56,433 nt of DNA from DATGEO01 sp035310015 (GCA_035310015.1 DATGEO010000051.1:1-56433), one strand, 5' to 3'; positions 9,134 through 16,418 are shown, counted from the stretch's first letter. Made by a program: numbers and translations. The notes: generated from the sequence alone by a model not told the origin.

Positions 9134-10401
9134 AGCTTGATGCTAGCGGCCGTCCATTCCTCGAGTCCCTGCTTCATGAAGGCGAGGAACTGTCCCGCCA
9201 TCATCCCGTCGATGACGCGGTGGTCGAAGCTCAGGCACACGTTCATCATGTGGCGCACGGCGATTCCCTCGCCGATGACGACCGGGCGCTTGACGATGGA
9301 CTCGGTCGTGAGGATCGCGGCCTGCGGCTGTTTGATGATCGGCTGGCTCGCGACCGAGCCGGTCGCGCCCGTGTTGTTCAGGGTGAAAGTCCCTCCCTGC
9401 ACGTCCTCGGGCTTCAGCTGCTTGTTGCGCGCGCGCTCGATGATGTCGTTCAGTCGCGTCACCAGGTCCGTGAACCCGAGCTGGTCGGCGTCCTTCAAGA
9501 CCGGGACGATGAGGCCATCCGGGATCGACACCGCCACGCCGAGGTTGAGGTACCGCTTCAGGAGGACGCCCTCGTCGGTCCACGTGGAGTTGAGCCACGG
9601 GAACTGCTTGAGGCCGCGCACGAGCACCTGCACGACGAACGGTAGGTAGGTCAACGGCACCCGGTGCCGCGCGCGGAAGCCCTCCTTCTCCGCCTCGCGG
9701 TAGCGGACGAGGTTGGTGACGTCGACCTCCTGCAGCGTCCAGGCGTGAGGCGAGGTGGCGAGGCTGCGCACCATGTGCTCGGCGATCGACCGCCGCATGA
9801 CGCTTAGCTTCACGAGCTCCTCGCGGGCGCCGTCGACTCGCGCCGCGGGGGCGGCCGCCGGCGCGGCGGGCGGGGCGGGCGTGGCCGTGCTTTCGAGGGC
9901 CGCCAGCACGTCCTCGCGCGTGACGCGGCCGCCGAGGCCGCTGCCGCGCAGGGTGGTCGGGTCGATGCTGTGCTCGGCCGCGAGCTTGCGGACGGCGGGG
10001 GAGAGGCGCGGCTGCTCTTCACCGGCGGCGGCCGGCGCAGCCACGGGCGCCGGAGCCGGCGCGGACGGCTTCGGCGCGGCTGCTGCCGGCGCGCTGGCTG
10101 GCGTCGGCGCCTCGGCCGCGGGAGCCTGGGCCTGCGCTGGTGTGCCCGGACCGGCCACTTCGATCTGGGCGATGACCGCGCCGACGCGCACGACCTCGCC
10201 CTCGGCGGCGGAGATCTTGACCAGCTTGCCCTCGTACGGCGAAGGGATCTCGGCGTTGACCTTGTCGGTGACGACCTCGACGATCGGCTCGTCGCGCTTG
10301 ACCATGTCGCCTTCGTGCTTGAGCCACTTGTCGACCGTGCCCTCGGTGACCGACTCACCGAGCTGGGGCATCTTGATCTGGGAAATGCCCATATGGCCCA
10401 A
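9130..10401 (-). CDS. 2-oxoacid dehydrogenase E2 (dihydrolipoyl acyltransferase)
   Basis: The core acyltransferase of a pyruvate, branched-chain or 2-oxoglutarate dehydrogenase complex, 423 residues. The N-terminal lipoyl domain (about 5-80) carries the target lysine in EVVTDKVNAEI (Lys47). An Ala/Pro-rich swinging linker follows. The peripheral-subunit-binding domain is RLSPAVRKLAAEHSIDPTTLRGSGLGGRVTREDV in the 130-170 region, and the catalytic domain ends in DHRVIDG (His394/Asp398 pattern HxxxDG). The TDKVNAEI context is common in branched-chain/Gram-positive-type E2s, but substrate cannot be fixed because the E1 genes are not here. First gene of the lipA-lipB operon. ATG starts at 10401 and 10392 are both possible. 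Confidence 0.93.
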   Translation of the reverse strand: MGHMGISQIKMPQLGESVTEGTVDKWLKHEGDMVKRDEPIVEVVTDKVNAEIPSPYEGKLVKISAAEGEVVRVGAVIAQIEVAGPGTPAQAQAPAAEAPTPASAPAAAAPKPSAPAPAPVAAPAAAGEEQPRLSPAVRKLAAEHSIDPTTLRGSGLGGRVTREDVLAALESTATPAPPAAPAAAPAARVDGAREELVKLSVMRRSIAEHMVRSLATSPHAWTLQEVDVTNLVRYREAEKEGFRARHRVPLTYLPFVVQVLVRGLKQFPWLNSTWTDEGVLLKRYLNLGVAVSIPDGLIVPVLKDADQLGFTDLVTRLNDIIERARNKQLKPEDVQGGTFTLNNTGATGSVASQPIIKQPQAAILTTESIVKRPVVIGEGIAVRHMMNVCLSFDHRVIDGMMAGQFLAFMKQGLEEWTAASIKL

Positions 10402-10444
10402 GTTTAGCGGGGGGCCATTCCGAGTTCGATTCGAGTCCGGCTGC

Positions 10445-10846
10445 CTAGTCGACTCCTTGGCCGGCGCGCTCCGCCATCAATGAGTGGCGCGCGAGCGCGT
10501 TGATGCACGTGTCGAGCGCCGCCGGGTCGATCGGCTTGCTGATGAAGGCGTCCGCGTGGCCCGCCATGCGCAGCGCCAAGCCCTCGTCGATGTCGCCCGA
10601 GACGATGACGATGGGGATGCAGGTGGTTCGTGGTTCGGTCCGCAGGTGCGAGATGAGAGCCTCGCCGGCCAGGATCGGCATCGAAAGGTCGGTGACGACA
10701 ATGTCGGGGGTGATCAGCGAACGGATCAGGTCCAGTGCGGCCTGGCCGTCCGCCGCCTCGATCACGACATGGCCCGACGGTTCGAGCACAGACTTCAGCA
10801 CGAGCCGGCTGCTCTCATCGTCGTCGACGACCAGAATCGTGCTCAA
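10445..10846 (-). CDS. Single-domain response regulator (receiver only)
   Basis: A CheY-like receiver of about 133 residues. The acidic pocket is DDD at 8-10, the phosphoacceptor is Asp53 in IVVTDLSMP, the conserved Ser/Thr position is in IVIVSGD, and the lysine is Lys104 in ISKPID. No output domain follows, so it probably relays phosphate or acts by protein contact. The frame is open up to an ATG at 10999. The upstream 51 codons do not look like protein and include an AT-rich stretch (10880-10907) that would suit a promoter, so I place the start at the TTG at 10846. No cognate kinase is adjacent. Confidence 0.75.
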   Translation of the reverse strand: MSTILVVDDDESSRLVLKSVLEPSGHVVIEAADGQAALDLIRSLITPDIVVTDLSMPILAGEALISHLRTEPRTTCIPIVIVSGDIDEGLALRMAGHADAFISKPIDPAALDTCINALARHSLMAERAGQGVD

Positions 10847-11009
10847 TCGATGCGCACAGGGTGACCCTGCGCCGAGAGACGTAACAAAGTAAATAAGAAT
10901 TTGGCGCCGTAAAGGGCCAGTCTCGGGTAGTCGGGGGTCGCCGACCCGTTCAAGCATCAGTCGGATAAACACGGCCGTCCGCAGTGGGGGCGGCACCAAG
11001 GAGTGTCAA

Positions 11010-11168
11010 GTGATACACGCGTTGCTCGTCATTGCGGCGATCCTTCTGGTTCTCTGGTTCCTGTTCCACGCAACTGGCGCGATGGTCAACCTGATCTGGA
11101 TCGCCATCGCCGTACTGGTTCTGTTCTGGCTGTTCGGGATGATCCGCGGCCGCAGCGCGGCTCCCTAA
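11010..11168 (+). CDS. Small hydrophobic protein, 52 aa (lmo0937-like)
   Basis: A GTG at 11010 preceded by AAGGAG (10998-11003, six-base spacing) opens a 52-residue frame ending at TAA 11166-11168. The product has two hydrophobic segments, HALLVIAAILLVLWFLFHATG and MVNLIWIAIAVLVLFWLFG, followed by RGRSAAP. This pattern resembles the short two-helix lmo0937-type stress membrane proteins. The strong ribosome-binding site and clean hydrophobic pattern support a real gene. It is transcribed divergently from the receiver protein, and a stem-loop follows at 11197. Confidence 0.7.
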   Translation: MIHALLVIAAILLVLWFLFHATGAMVNLIWIAIAVLVLFWLFGMIRGRSAAP

Positions 11169-11196
11169 ACCGCACGACCCGGCGCTGAACTGAAGT

Positions 11197-11229
11197 CACG
11201 AGGCGAGGGCGCCGCGTCCCCGCCTCGTG
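11197..11229 (+). terminator. Stem-loop after the small membrane protein
   Basis: CACGAGGCG (11197-11205) pairs with CGCCTCGTG (11221-11229) in a perfect 9-bp stem with a 15-base GC-rich loop that can pair further (GGG/CCC). It lies 29 bases after the stop. No T-tract follows, so intrinsic termination is unproven. Confidence 0.45.
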
Positions 11230-11416
11230 CTTCGGGGGCGGGGTATTCCTGGCGGTCGAGGCAACCGTTCTGGCCGTAATTCCGCAGGGGTTGCGCGCTG
11301 GGTGTCTGCGCGTCATAAGAATCGACCCTAGGTTTGCATCGCCGAGTAGCAAAGAAGAGTCGAGTCGAAGCGACGCACTACCCGCGGCAGCCGCCACGAT
11401 GGGGGCTAGCACTCGG

Positions 11417-11848
11417 CTATGACGCGGGCTTAGCTCCAACAGACAACGGCTGGAGTACACGAAAAGCGGCTTCCCCAATCGTGGTCCTGCCGCTGCTAAT
11501 GCGGAATCGATAGGTCCCGAACTTCGCGAACTGAAGCATGTTGAAAGTCACGGCTTGCGGAACAAAGAGCGGATCGCCGGGCTGGGCGATCGGGGGGTGG
11601 CCGACTCGCACGTTTCCCTCCACCTTAATTCCCAGCGATTTCTCATCCTCATCTAGAAGCTCAATGACGATTGGGATATCCGTCATCGCCTCTGAGTATT
11701 CGATTCGCATCACGTAGGCCAGCGCAAGTGATGGGTGCGTCACGGGCAGTGCATTAGCCTGAATCCCGTCCCACCCGCCCCCGTGGACGTAAAGCTTTCC
11801 GCCTTGGACAATCGCCGCATCCGCAATCAAAGCTCTAGCCAGTTCCAT
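11417..11848 (-). CDS. DUF6941-like protein of unknown function
   Basis: A 143-residue protein starting MELARALIADAAIVQGGKLYVHGGGWDGI. The GKLYVHGGGWD pattern, then a beta-rich body (LALAYVMRIEYSEAMTDIPIVIELLDEDEKSL) and the terminal TYRFRISSGRTTIGEAAFRVL, match the domain called DUF6941. These are small soluble proteins with a beta-sandwich look and no known activity. The ATG at 11848 is preferred over 11896, because the family N-terminus begins there and the longer start would run through the 17-bp palindrome at 11850-11866. It may be read from a leaderless transcript. Codon use is less GC-biased than in flanking genes. Confidence 0.65.
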   Translation of the reverse strand: MELARALIADAAIVQGGKLYVHGGGWDGIQANALPVTHPSLALAYVMRIEYSEAMTDIPIVIELLDEDEKSLGIKVEGNVRVGHPPIAQPGDPLFVPQAVTFNMLQFAKFGTYRFRISSGRTTIGEAAFRVLQPLSVGAKPAS

Positions 11849-11849
11849 C

Positions 11850-11866
11850 GTGGTACATTGTACCAC
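11850..11866. promoter_or_regulatory. 17-bp perfect palindrome with symmetric -10-like core
   Basis: GTGGTACATTGTACCAC has 8-bp arms around one central base. It sits one base from the DUF6941-like ATG (minus strand) and five bases before the TTG of the toxin-like frame (plus strand). The core reads TACAAT on the minus strand and TACATT on the plus strand, so it could serve as a shared -10 for both directions, as an operator, or as both. Confidence 0.5.
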
Positions 11867-11871
11867 GCCAT

Positions 11872-12212
11872 TTGGAGCGTCTGGATCCCGATGCACTCGA
11901 TGCGTCGGACCCGTTTGAGGTTGACGACGGTAATGGTCCCCATTTGGCCAAACATATGTTCATGCGCGACGGTAGGCAAATAGTTATCACGATCGACGAC
12001 GTGAAGGACTATTACCGGCAGCGCGATTCTATGAAGGTGATCCGGCGCGGGGTCCAGCGCACTGGCTCATCGTCTGTAGGGTTGACGGCGTGGTGGTCAC
12101 GGTTCCGATTGTTCCAGCCAAGTCGGGGAATCCGGCAAAGTGCCGACCAATTGGACTATTCGCGACGACTGGCGAAGATCGACTCGCCTACGAGGAGGAC
12201 GAACGGAGATGA
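11872..12212 (+). pseudogene. Toxin-like gene with a frameshift (BrnT/DUF4258-like?)
   Basis: Two reading frames together make one plausible protein. Frame A, from a TTG at 11872, encodes a piece containing FEVDDGNGPHLAKHMF and TIDDVKDYYRQRDSMKVIRRG. Frame B then continues GPAHWLIVCRVDGVVVTVPI, RPIGLFATTGEDRLAYEEDE and stops at 12210-12212, overlapping the next ATG as ATGA. Frame B has no start codon of its own. Adding one G to the GGGG run at 12049-12052 would join the frames as RRGGPAHWLIV. The HLAKH motif, the strand pattern and the downstream RHH protein suggest a BrnT/DUF4258-type toxin. A degraded gene, a sequencing error or a -1 frameshift are all possible; the family call is tentative. 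Confidence 0.45.
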
Positions 12213-12535
12213 ACGACGACGAACTCGCAAAGCTGTATGAGGATCCGGCGAATCGACGAACTGCAGGACGCCCGAGTCGGCGCCCCCTGGCTCGAGAGGC
12301 TCTCAATAGTCACGTGCCCATTCGATTCAGTGCCGCCACGATGGCGTCGGTGCAAGCGCTAGCCCATGGGGACGGTATGACCGTGAGCGCATGGATTCGC
12401 TCGATCGTTGACCGGGAACTGGTTCGTCGGATGCCGCCCCAAACAGTGAGCACTCTTACCGCCCAATCAGCACTTAAGGAGTCCATTCCGAGCAATCAGC
12501 CGCAAACGATTGGCGTTGCCATTCAAGCTGCCTGA
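12209..12535 (+). CDS. Ribbon-helix-helix protein, antitoxin-like
   Basis: A 108-residue protein starting at the ATG at 12209, preceded by AGGAGG (12193-12198) and GGAG (12205-12208). After a charged N-terminal segment (MNDDELAKLYEDPANRR) and a basic linker comes a ribbon-helix-helix fold: strand SHVPIRFSAAT, helix MASVQALAHGDG, turn, helix TVSAWIRSIVDRELVRR (about 34-70). RHH proteins bind palindromic operators as dimers and are common antitoxins. Its start overlaps the end of the toxin-like frame (ATGA), the usual toxin-antitoxin arrangement. The palindrome at 11850-11866 is a natural candidate binding site. The C-terminal 38 residues are low-complexity. Confidence 0.65.
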   Translation: MNDDELAKLYEDPANRRTAGRPSRRPLAREALNSHVPIRFSAATMASVQALAHGDGMTVSAWIRSIVDRELVRRMPPQTVSTLTAQSALKESIPSNQPQTIGVAIQAA

Positions 12536-12637
12536 TGTCGGGCATTCACTGGTTCCGCATCGCGACGCCTGGGCTGTAGGTTTGCTCTATCGGCGGTCGG
12601 ACAGAGACGCTAGGACCGCAAAAACCCGTTTCTGAAT

Positions 12638-12711
<74 letters not shown>

Positions 12712-12743
12712 TCGCCTGCGAGTCGATTCTATGATCCCTCGCG

Positions 12744-13214
12744 ATGTCCCAGGAGTTCAGAGACGCCCTGGCCCGCCTGGCCTGCGGCGTCGTCGTGGTG
12801 AGTGCCCGCACGGCCGGAGGCTACCGCGGCCTGACCGCCAGCACGCTCATCTCGGTCTCGGCTGAGCCGCCGCTGGTGCTGGTCGGGCTGGAGCACGAAA
12901 CCGCCACCCTCGCGGCCGTCCGCGAGGGGAAGCGGTTCAACGTCAGCGTGCTCACTCGGGCCCAGGAGTTCCTCGCCGAACGTTTCGCCGGCCGCGCGCC
13001 GGCGGTGCAGGCCGCCTGGACCGAGGTTCCGCACCACCTCGGGGCCAACGGCATTCCTCTCCTCGACGGATGCGCGGCCTGGCTCGAGTGCGACCTCGAG
13101 CAGGTGCACGAGGCCGGCGACCACGACATCTGCGTCGGCCGGGTCACGGCGGCCGTGGCGGGCGCCGGTGACCCGCTCATCCTCTGGGACCGCCAGTTCT
13201 GGACCCTGCGCTGA
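12744..13214 (+). CDS. Flavin reductase-like FMN-binding protein
   Basis: A 156-residue split-barrel flavoprotein. The N-terminal FRDALARLACGVVVVSARTAGGYRGLTASTLISVSAEPPLVLVGL is the standard flavin_reduct domain opening (phosphate-binding G-x-T-A/S-S-x-x). FNVSVLTRAQEFLAERFAGR and the C-terminal GDHDICVGRV strand complete it. Such proteins reduce FMN or FAD with NAD(P)H for partner monooxygenases or act as stand-alone reductases. No partner oxygenase is next to it. It starts 33 bases after tRNA-Cys on the opposite strand. Confidence 0.85.
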   Translation: MSQEFRDALARLACGVVVVSARTAGGYRGLTASTLISVSAEPPLVLVGLEHETATLAAVREGKRFNVSVLTRAQEFLAERFAGRAPAVQAAWTEVPHHLGANGIPLLDGCAAWLECDLEQVHEAGDHDICVGRVTAAVAGAGDPLILWDRQFWTLR

Positions 13215-13230
13215 GGCCAGGTCCGCCGCA

Positions 13231-13533
13231 TTAATAAGGAAGGTCGTCCTCGTCCATCCCGAAGTGGTGGCCGACCTCGTGCAGGATCGTCCGGCGGATC
13301 TCCTCGACGAGGTCGTTCATGGTCGTGGCCGCCCGCTCGTGCGAGCGCTTGTACAGGGTGATCTGCTCCGGCAACCCCTGGCCCGCATGCAGCGCGCCGG
13401 CGCCCTGGTACAGCCCCATCAGCCCTCGCGGCGAGGACTCCTCGACGATGAACATCGTGTTCTCGAGGTAAGGCAGGAACTGCTTCGGGATCGACTCGAT
13501 CGCCTTCTGCACCAGTTCCTCGAATTCCGGCAT
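13231..13533 (-). CDS. Zincin-like metallopeptidase family protein
   Basis: A 100-residue protein from the ATG at 13533 (an in-frame ATG at 13545 is also possible). The zinc site HEVGHHFGMDEDDL lies at the C-terminus (HExxH plus a downstream Asp cluster). EELVQKAIESIPKQFLPYLENTMFIVEES and ITLYKRS are typical of the small minimal zincin family (formerly DUF1025). These are compact putative metalloproteases whose substrates are unknown. The gene is convergent with the flavin reductase and divergent from the hydroxyacyl-CoA dehydrogenase, whose ATG is only 11 bases away. Confidence 0.88.
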   Translation of the reverse strand: MPEFEELVQKAIESIPKQFLPYLENTMFIVEESSPRGLMGLYQGAGALHAGQGLPEQITLYKRSHERAATTMNDLVEEIRRTILHEVGHHFGMDEDDLPY

Positions 13534-13543
13534 GCTGACGCGC

Positions 13544-14398
13544 ATGGGTGAATTGAAGCGCGTGGTTGTCGTCGGCGCGGGCACCATGGGGTCGCAGATC
13601 GCGCTCCAGAGCGCGCTGAGCGGCCGCTACGACGTCACCCTGGTCGACTCCGCGCCCGGCCAGGTCCAGCGGGCGCGCGCCAGCAACCAGAAGCTGGTCG
13701 ATCGTGCGGTCGAGAAGGGCCGCATGGCGCAGGCGGACGCCAGTGCCGCGATGACGCGCATCACGGACAGCGACGACACCGCCGCCGCGGTCAAGGACGC
13801 CGACCTGGTCATCGAGGCGGTGATCGAGGACTTCGACGCCAAGAAGAGCGTGTTCAGCACGCTCGGCCGCCGCGCGCCGGCGCACGCGGTGCTCGCGAGC
13901 AACTCGAGCACGATCGCCATCAGCCGCCTCGCCGACTTCACAGGCCGGCCCGAGACGTGCTGCAACATGCACTTCTTCCACCCGGTCACGGTCATGCAGC
14001 TCTGCGAGGTCGTGCGCGGACCGAAGACGTCGGACGAGACGGTCGAGGTCGCGATGGAGTTCGTGCGCAGCATCGACCGGACGCCGGTCCTTCTGAAGAA
14101 GGAGATATGGGGCTTCATCGTCAACCGGATCCTGTTCGCCGCGTCGGAGGAGGCGATGCACCTGCTCGAGGGCGGGTACGCCAGCGCCGAAGACATCGAC
14201 ATCGCCGTGCAGAAGGGCTTGAACTGGCCGATGGGGCCGTTCCACCTCCTGGACTTCAGCGGCCTCGACATCTTCTACGGGGCGATGAAGGACCGCCATC
14301 GCCAGGGCGAGGGCGCCGACGCGCCGGAGGTGCTGCGGAAGCTGGTCGAAGAGGGCCGTCTCGGCCGCAAGACGGGGAAGGGCTTCTTCGATTACTGA
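13544..14398 (+). CDS. 3-hydroxyacyl-CoA (3-hydroxybutyryl-CoA) dehydrogenase
   Basis: Catalyses NAD-dependent oxidation of 3-hydroxyacyl-CoA in fatty-acid or butyryl/PHB metabolism. The protein is 284 residues, the usual size of the monofunctional enzyme. The Rossmann motif VVVVGAGTMGSQIA is at residues 6-19. The catalytic region SNSSTIAIS...CNMHFFHPVTVMQLCEVV carries the His of the His-Glu dyad. The C-terminal domain contains GFIVNRILFAASEEAMHLLEGG, GLNWPMGPFHLLDFSGLD and the terminal GRKTGKGFFDY. The ATG at 13544 is chosen because it directly precedes the first beta strand. The gene lies alone, with a tRNA 31 bases downstream. Confidence 0.94.
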   Translation: MGELKRVVVVGAGTMGSQIALQSALSGRYDVTLVDSAPGQVQRARASNQKLVDRAVEKGRMAQADASAAMTRITDSDDTAAAVKDADLVIEAVIEDFDAKKSVFSTLGRRAPAHAVLASNSSTIAISRLADFTGRPETCCNMHFFHPVTVMQLCEVVRGPKTSDETVEVAMEFVRSIDRTPVLLKKEIWGFIVNRILFAASEEAMHLLEGGYASAEDIDIAVQKGLNWPMGPFHLLDFSGLDIFYGAMKDRHRQGEGADAPEVLRKLVEEGRLGRKTGKGFFDY

Positions 14399-14429
14399 TT
14401 GCCTCGCCAGAGGGGGGCAAAATGGAGCT

Positions 14430-14502
14430 GCCCCCGTAGCCCAATGGCAGAGGCAGCCGGCTTAAACCCGGTCCAGCGCGGGTTCGACCCCCGCCGGGGG
14501 TA
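14430..14502 (+). tRNA. tRNA with anticodon UAA and class I (short) variable loop
   Basis: The arms fold without gaps: acceptor GCCCCCG/CGGGGGT (with a terminal G-U pair), D stem GCC/GGC, anticodon stem GCCGG/CCGGT around loop CTTAAAC, five-base variable loop CCAGC, and T arm GCGGG-TTCGACC-CCCGC. The anticodon reads UAA, which decodes the Leu codon UUA. Bacterial tRNA-Leu normally has a long class II variable arm; this one does not. Discriminator A; CCA is not encoded. It could be a divergent tRNA-Leu, a mis-charging or regulatory tRNA, or a recently altered tRNA of another family. Confidence 0.75.
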
Positions 14503-14523
14503 CGTCAACTTACAATCCAATCA

Positions 14524-14853
14524 ATGCGGGTCCACTCAGAGGAAGAACCGGACGAGCCGGAGGAGCCCGAGGAGCCAGGAAGCCCCGAGAACGGTGCGGC
14601 TGCGCCGGCGCGGATGGTTCCCTCTGTCGGGCTGCCGGGGCGGGAATGGGAGTTTTCGACCAGGGTTCTCACCGTCGCCGAGGTGGCGGACGGCAGCACG
14701 CTGTCGAAAGTGCTCGTGGAGTCCGGCGCCGACGGGTGGGATCTCGCGCAGGTGATCGACGGGGGGGACAAGCGCGTGATCCTGCTGAGACGGCCCAAGC
14801 GCCCTCAGCGCGAGGCCAGACGAGTAGGGTTCGCGCCTCCATCAGAGAGCTGA
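14524..14853 (+). CDS. Small DUF4177-like protein with acidic N-terminus
   Basis: A 109-residue protein. The first 30 residues are very acidic and Pro-rich (EEEPDEPEEPEEPGSPE). The rest, GREWEFSTRVLTVAEVADGSTLSKVLVESGADGWDLAQVIDGGDKRVILLRRPKR, has the pattern of DUF4177: W-E-[FY]-x-x-x-V, then L-x-x-x-G-x-x-G-W-[DE]-L, then a strand ending in a basic patch. DUF4177 proteins are small, often phage- or membrane-associated, with unknown function. Met31 could be an alternative start. Its TGA at 14851-14853 nearly abuts the response regulator, so the two may be cotranscribed. Confidence 0.6.
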   Translation: MRVHSEEEPDEPEEPEEPGSPENGAAAPARMVPSVGLPGREWEFSTRVLTVAEVADGSTLSKVLVESGADGWDLAQVIDGGDKRVILLRRPKRPQREARRVGFAPPSES

Positions 14854-14882
14854 CAACCCCGGCCGCCCGGCGCAAGCGACGC

Positions 14883-15572
14883 GTGCTGGTGGTCGAAGAC
14901 GACGGAGCGGTCAGGTCTCTGGTCGCCGAGATCATCCGCCAGCAGGGACATGACGCGCTCGAGGCCGCCAACGGCGCCAACGCCATCGAGCTGGGTCGCG
15001 CCGCGCAGCCCGACCTGGTCCTGGTCGACTGGGTGCTCCCCGACATCAGCGGCACCGAGGTGATCCTCGAGCTGAGGCGGCAGGGCGTGGTGGCGCCGAT
15101 GGTCATGCTCACCGCCCGTAGCAACAAGATGGACGAGGTCGTCGGCCTGGAGGTCGGCGCCGACGACTACATCACCAAGCCGTTCGACTCCCGGATCCTG
15201 GCCGCGCGCATCAACGCCCACCTGCGCCGGTCGAGCTTCGCCACCGCCGGCACCGGAACGGAAGGCCTTCTCACGGTCGGGGCGATGCAGATCGACAACG
15301 CGGCCCGGCGCGTACGGGTCGGCGACGAGGAGATCCCGCTGACGATGACCGAGTTCAACCTCATCGCGGTCCTCGCGGCCAACCCGGAGCGCGTGCTCAC
15401 GCGCGCCCAGCTGCGGGACAAGGTCTGGGGCTACCCGCACGACCTCGACGACCACTCGGTCGACCCGCACGTGCAGCGCCTGCGCCGCAAGCTCTCGAAG
15501 CACCCGGAGTCGGGCGTCGTCCTCGACGCGGTCCCCGGCCTCGGTTACCGGCTGTCGGTTCACGCAGTTTGA
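14883..15572 (+). CDS. OmpR/PhoB-type response regulator
   Basis: About 229 residues: receiver domain (acidic EDD at 5-7, phosphoacceptor Asp49 in LVLVDWVLPDISG, Lys99 in DDYITKPFD) followed by a winged-helix DNA-binding domain (DEEIPLTMTEFNLIAVLAANPERVLTRAQLRDKVWG, then VDPHVQRLRRKLS and VPGLGYRL). Its partner kinase is not adjacent. The start is unclear. The domain begins at GTG 14883, which I use. The open frame extends upstream through ELTTPAARRKRR without ATG, GTG or TTG, although a CTG at 14850 overlaps the previous stop. It probably lies in one unit with the DUF4177-like gene upstream and murI 15 bases downstream. Confidence 0.88.
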   Translation: MLVVEDDGAVRSLVAEIIRQQGHDALEAANGANAIELGRAAQPDLVLVDWVLPDISGTEVILELRRQGVVAPMVMLTARSNKMDEVVGLEVGADDYITKPFDSRILAARINAHLRRSSFATAGTGTEGLLTVGAMQIDNAARRVRVGDEEIPLTMTEFNLIAVLAANPERVLTRAQLRDKVWGYPHDLDDHSVDPHVQRLRRKLSKHPESGVVLDAVPGLGYRLSVHAV

Positions 15573-15587
15573 ACCGTTACCTGGTAG

Positions 15588-16418
15588 GTGAACGTGGCTG
15601 ATCCAAGACCGATCGGCATCTTCGACTCAGGCGTCGGCGGCCTGACGGTGCTGCGCGCCATCCGCGAGACGCTGCCCCACGAGCCGACGATCTACCTCGC
15701 CGACCTGTACCACTTCCCGTATGGGCCCCGGTACCAGGACGAGGTGCGAGGTTTCTCGTTCGACATCATCCGCTACCTCGAGACGCGCGACGTCAAGCTC
15801 GTCGTGATCGCCTGCAACACGGCGACCGCGGCCGCGCTCAACCAGGCGCGCGAGCATTTCGAGGTGCCGATCGTGGGCGTGATCCGGCCGGGAGCGCAGG
15901 CCGCGGTCGAGACGACGAAGAACAACCGCATCGGCGTGATCGCCACGGAGGGCGCGACCCGCAGCCAGGAATACCTCCACGCCATCAAGGATCTCGACCC
16001 CATGATCGGCGTCTACCAGAAGGCGTGTCCCGAGCTCGTCGAGATCGTGGAGCAGGGCGACGCCGATTCACCGCGTGCCGAGGCGGCGTTGAAGCGCGAC
16101 CTCGCGGACATCGTGCGCGTGGGCGCCGACACGCTGGTGCTCGGCTGCACGCACTACCCGCTGCTCAAGCCCGCGATCGGGCGCGTGTACCCGGGAGCGT
16201 TCGAGCTCATCGACTCCGCCTCGACGACAGCGGCCAAGGTCGAGCGCACGCTCGACCACTCCAGGCTGCGCGCCGACGGCGACGAGCCGCGGCACGAGGT
16301 GCTGGTCACCGCGGTCCCCGAGCATTTCAACCAGATCGCCTCCAACCTGTTCGGTGAGACGATCGCGGCGGAGGAGGTTCGGATCTGGGAGGAGCAGAAA
16401 GCCCCGCACGTGACGTAG
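15588..16418 (+). CDS. murI: Glutamate racemase
   Basis: Interconverts L- and D-glutamate to supply D-Glu for peptidoglycan. The protein is 276 residues from a GTG (a second GTG lies six bases on). The two catalytic cysteines are present in ACNTATAAAL (Cys76) and LGCTHYPLLKP (Cys187). The active-site Asp is in GIFDSGVGGLTVL (Asp13-Ser14), and the substrate-site loop is ADLYHFPYG. Only 15 bases separate it from the response regulator. Its last 34 bases overlap the probable CTG start of the polyprenyl synthase, so the two are likely co-translated. Confidence 0.95.
   Translation: MNVADPRPIGIFDSGVGGLTVLRAIRETLPHEPTIYLADLYHFPYGPRYQDEVRGFSFDIIRYLETRDVKLVVIACNTATAAALNQAREHFEVPIVGVIRPGAQAAVETTKNNRIGVIATEGATRSQEYLHAIKDLDPMIGVYQKACPELVEIVEQGDADSPRAEAALKRDLADIVRVGADTLVLGCTHYPLLKPAIGRVYPGAFELIDSASTTAAKVERTLDHSRLRADGDEPRHEVLVTAVPEHFNQIASNLFGETIAAEEVRIWEEQKAPHVT

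Noticed and set aside
11230..11416. Gene in the gap between the small membrane protein and the DUF6941-like gene
   Set aside because: No frame with a ribosome-binding site or protein-like composition; only a stem-loop at its left edge.
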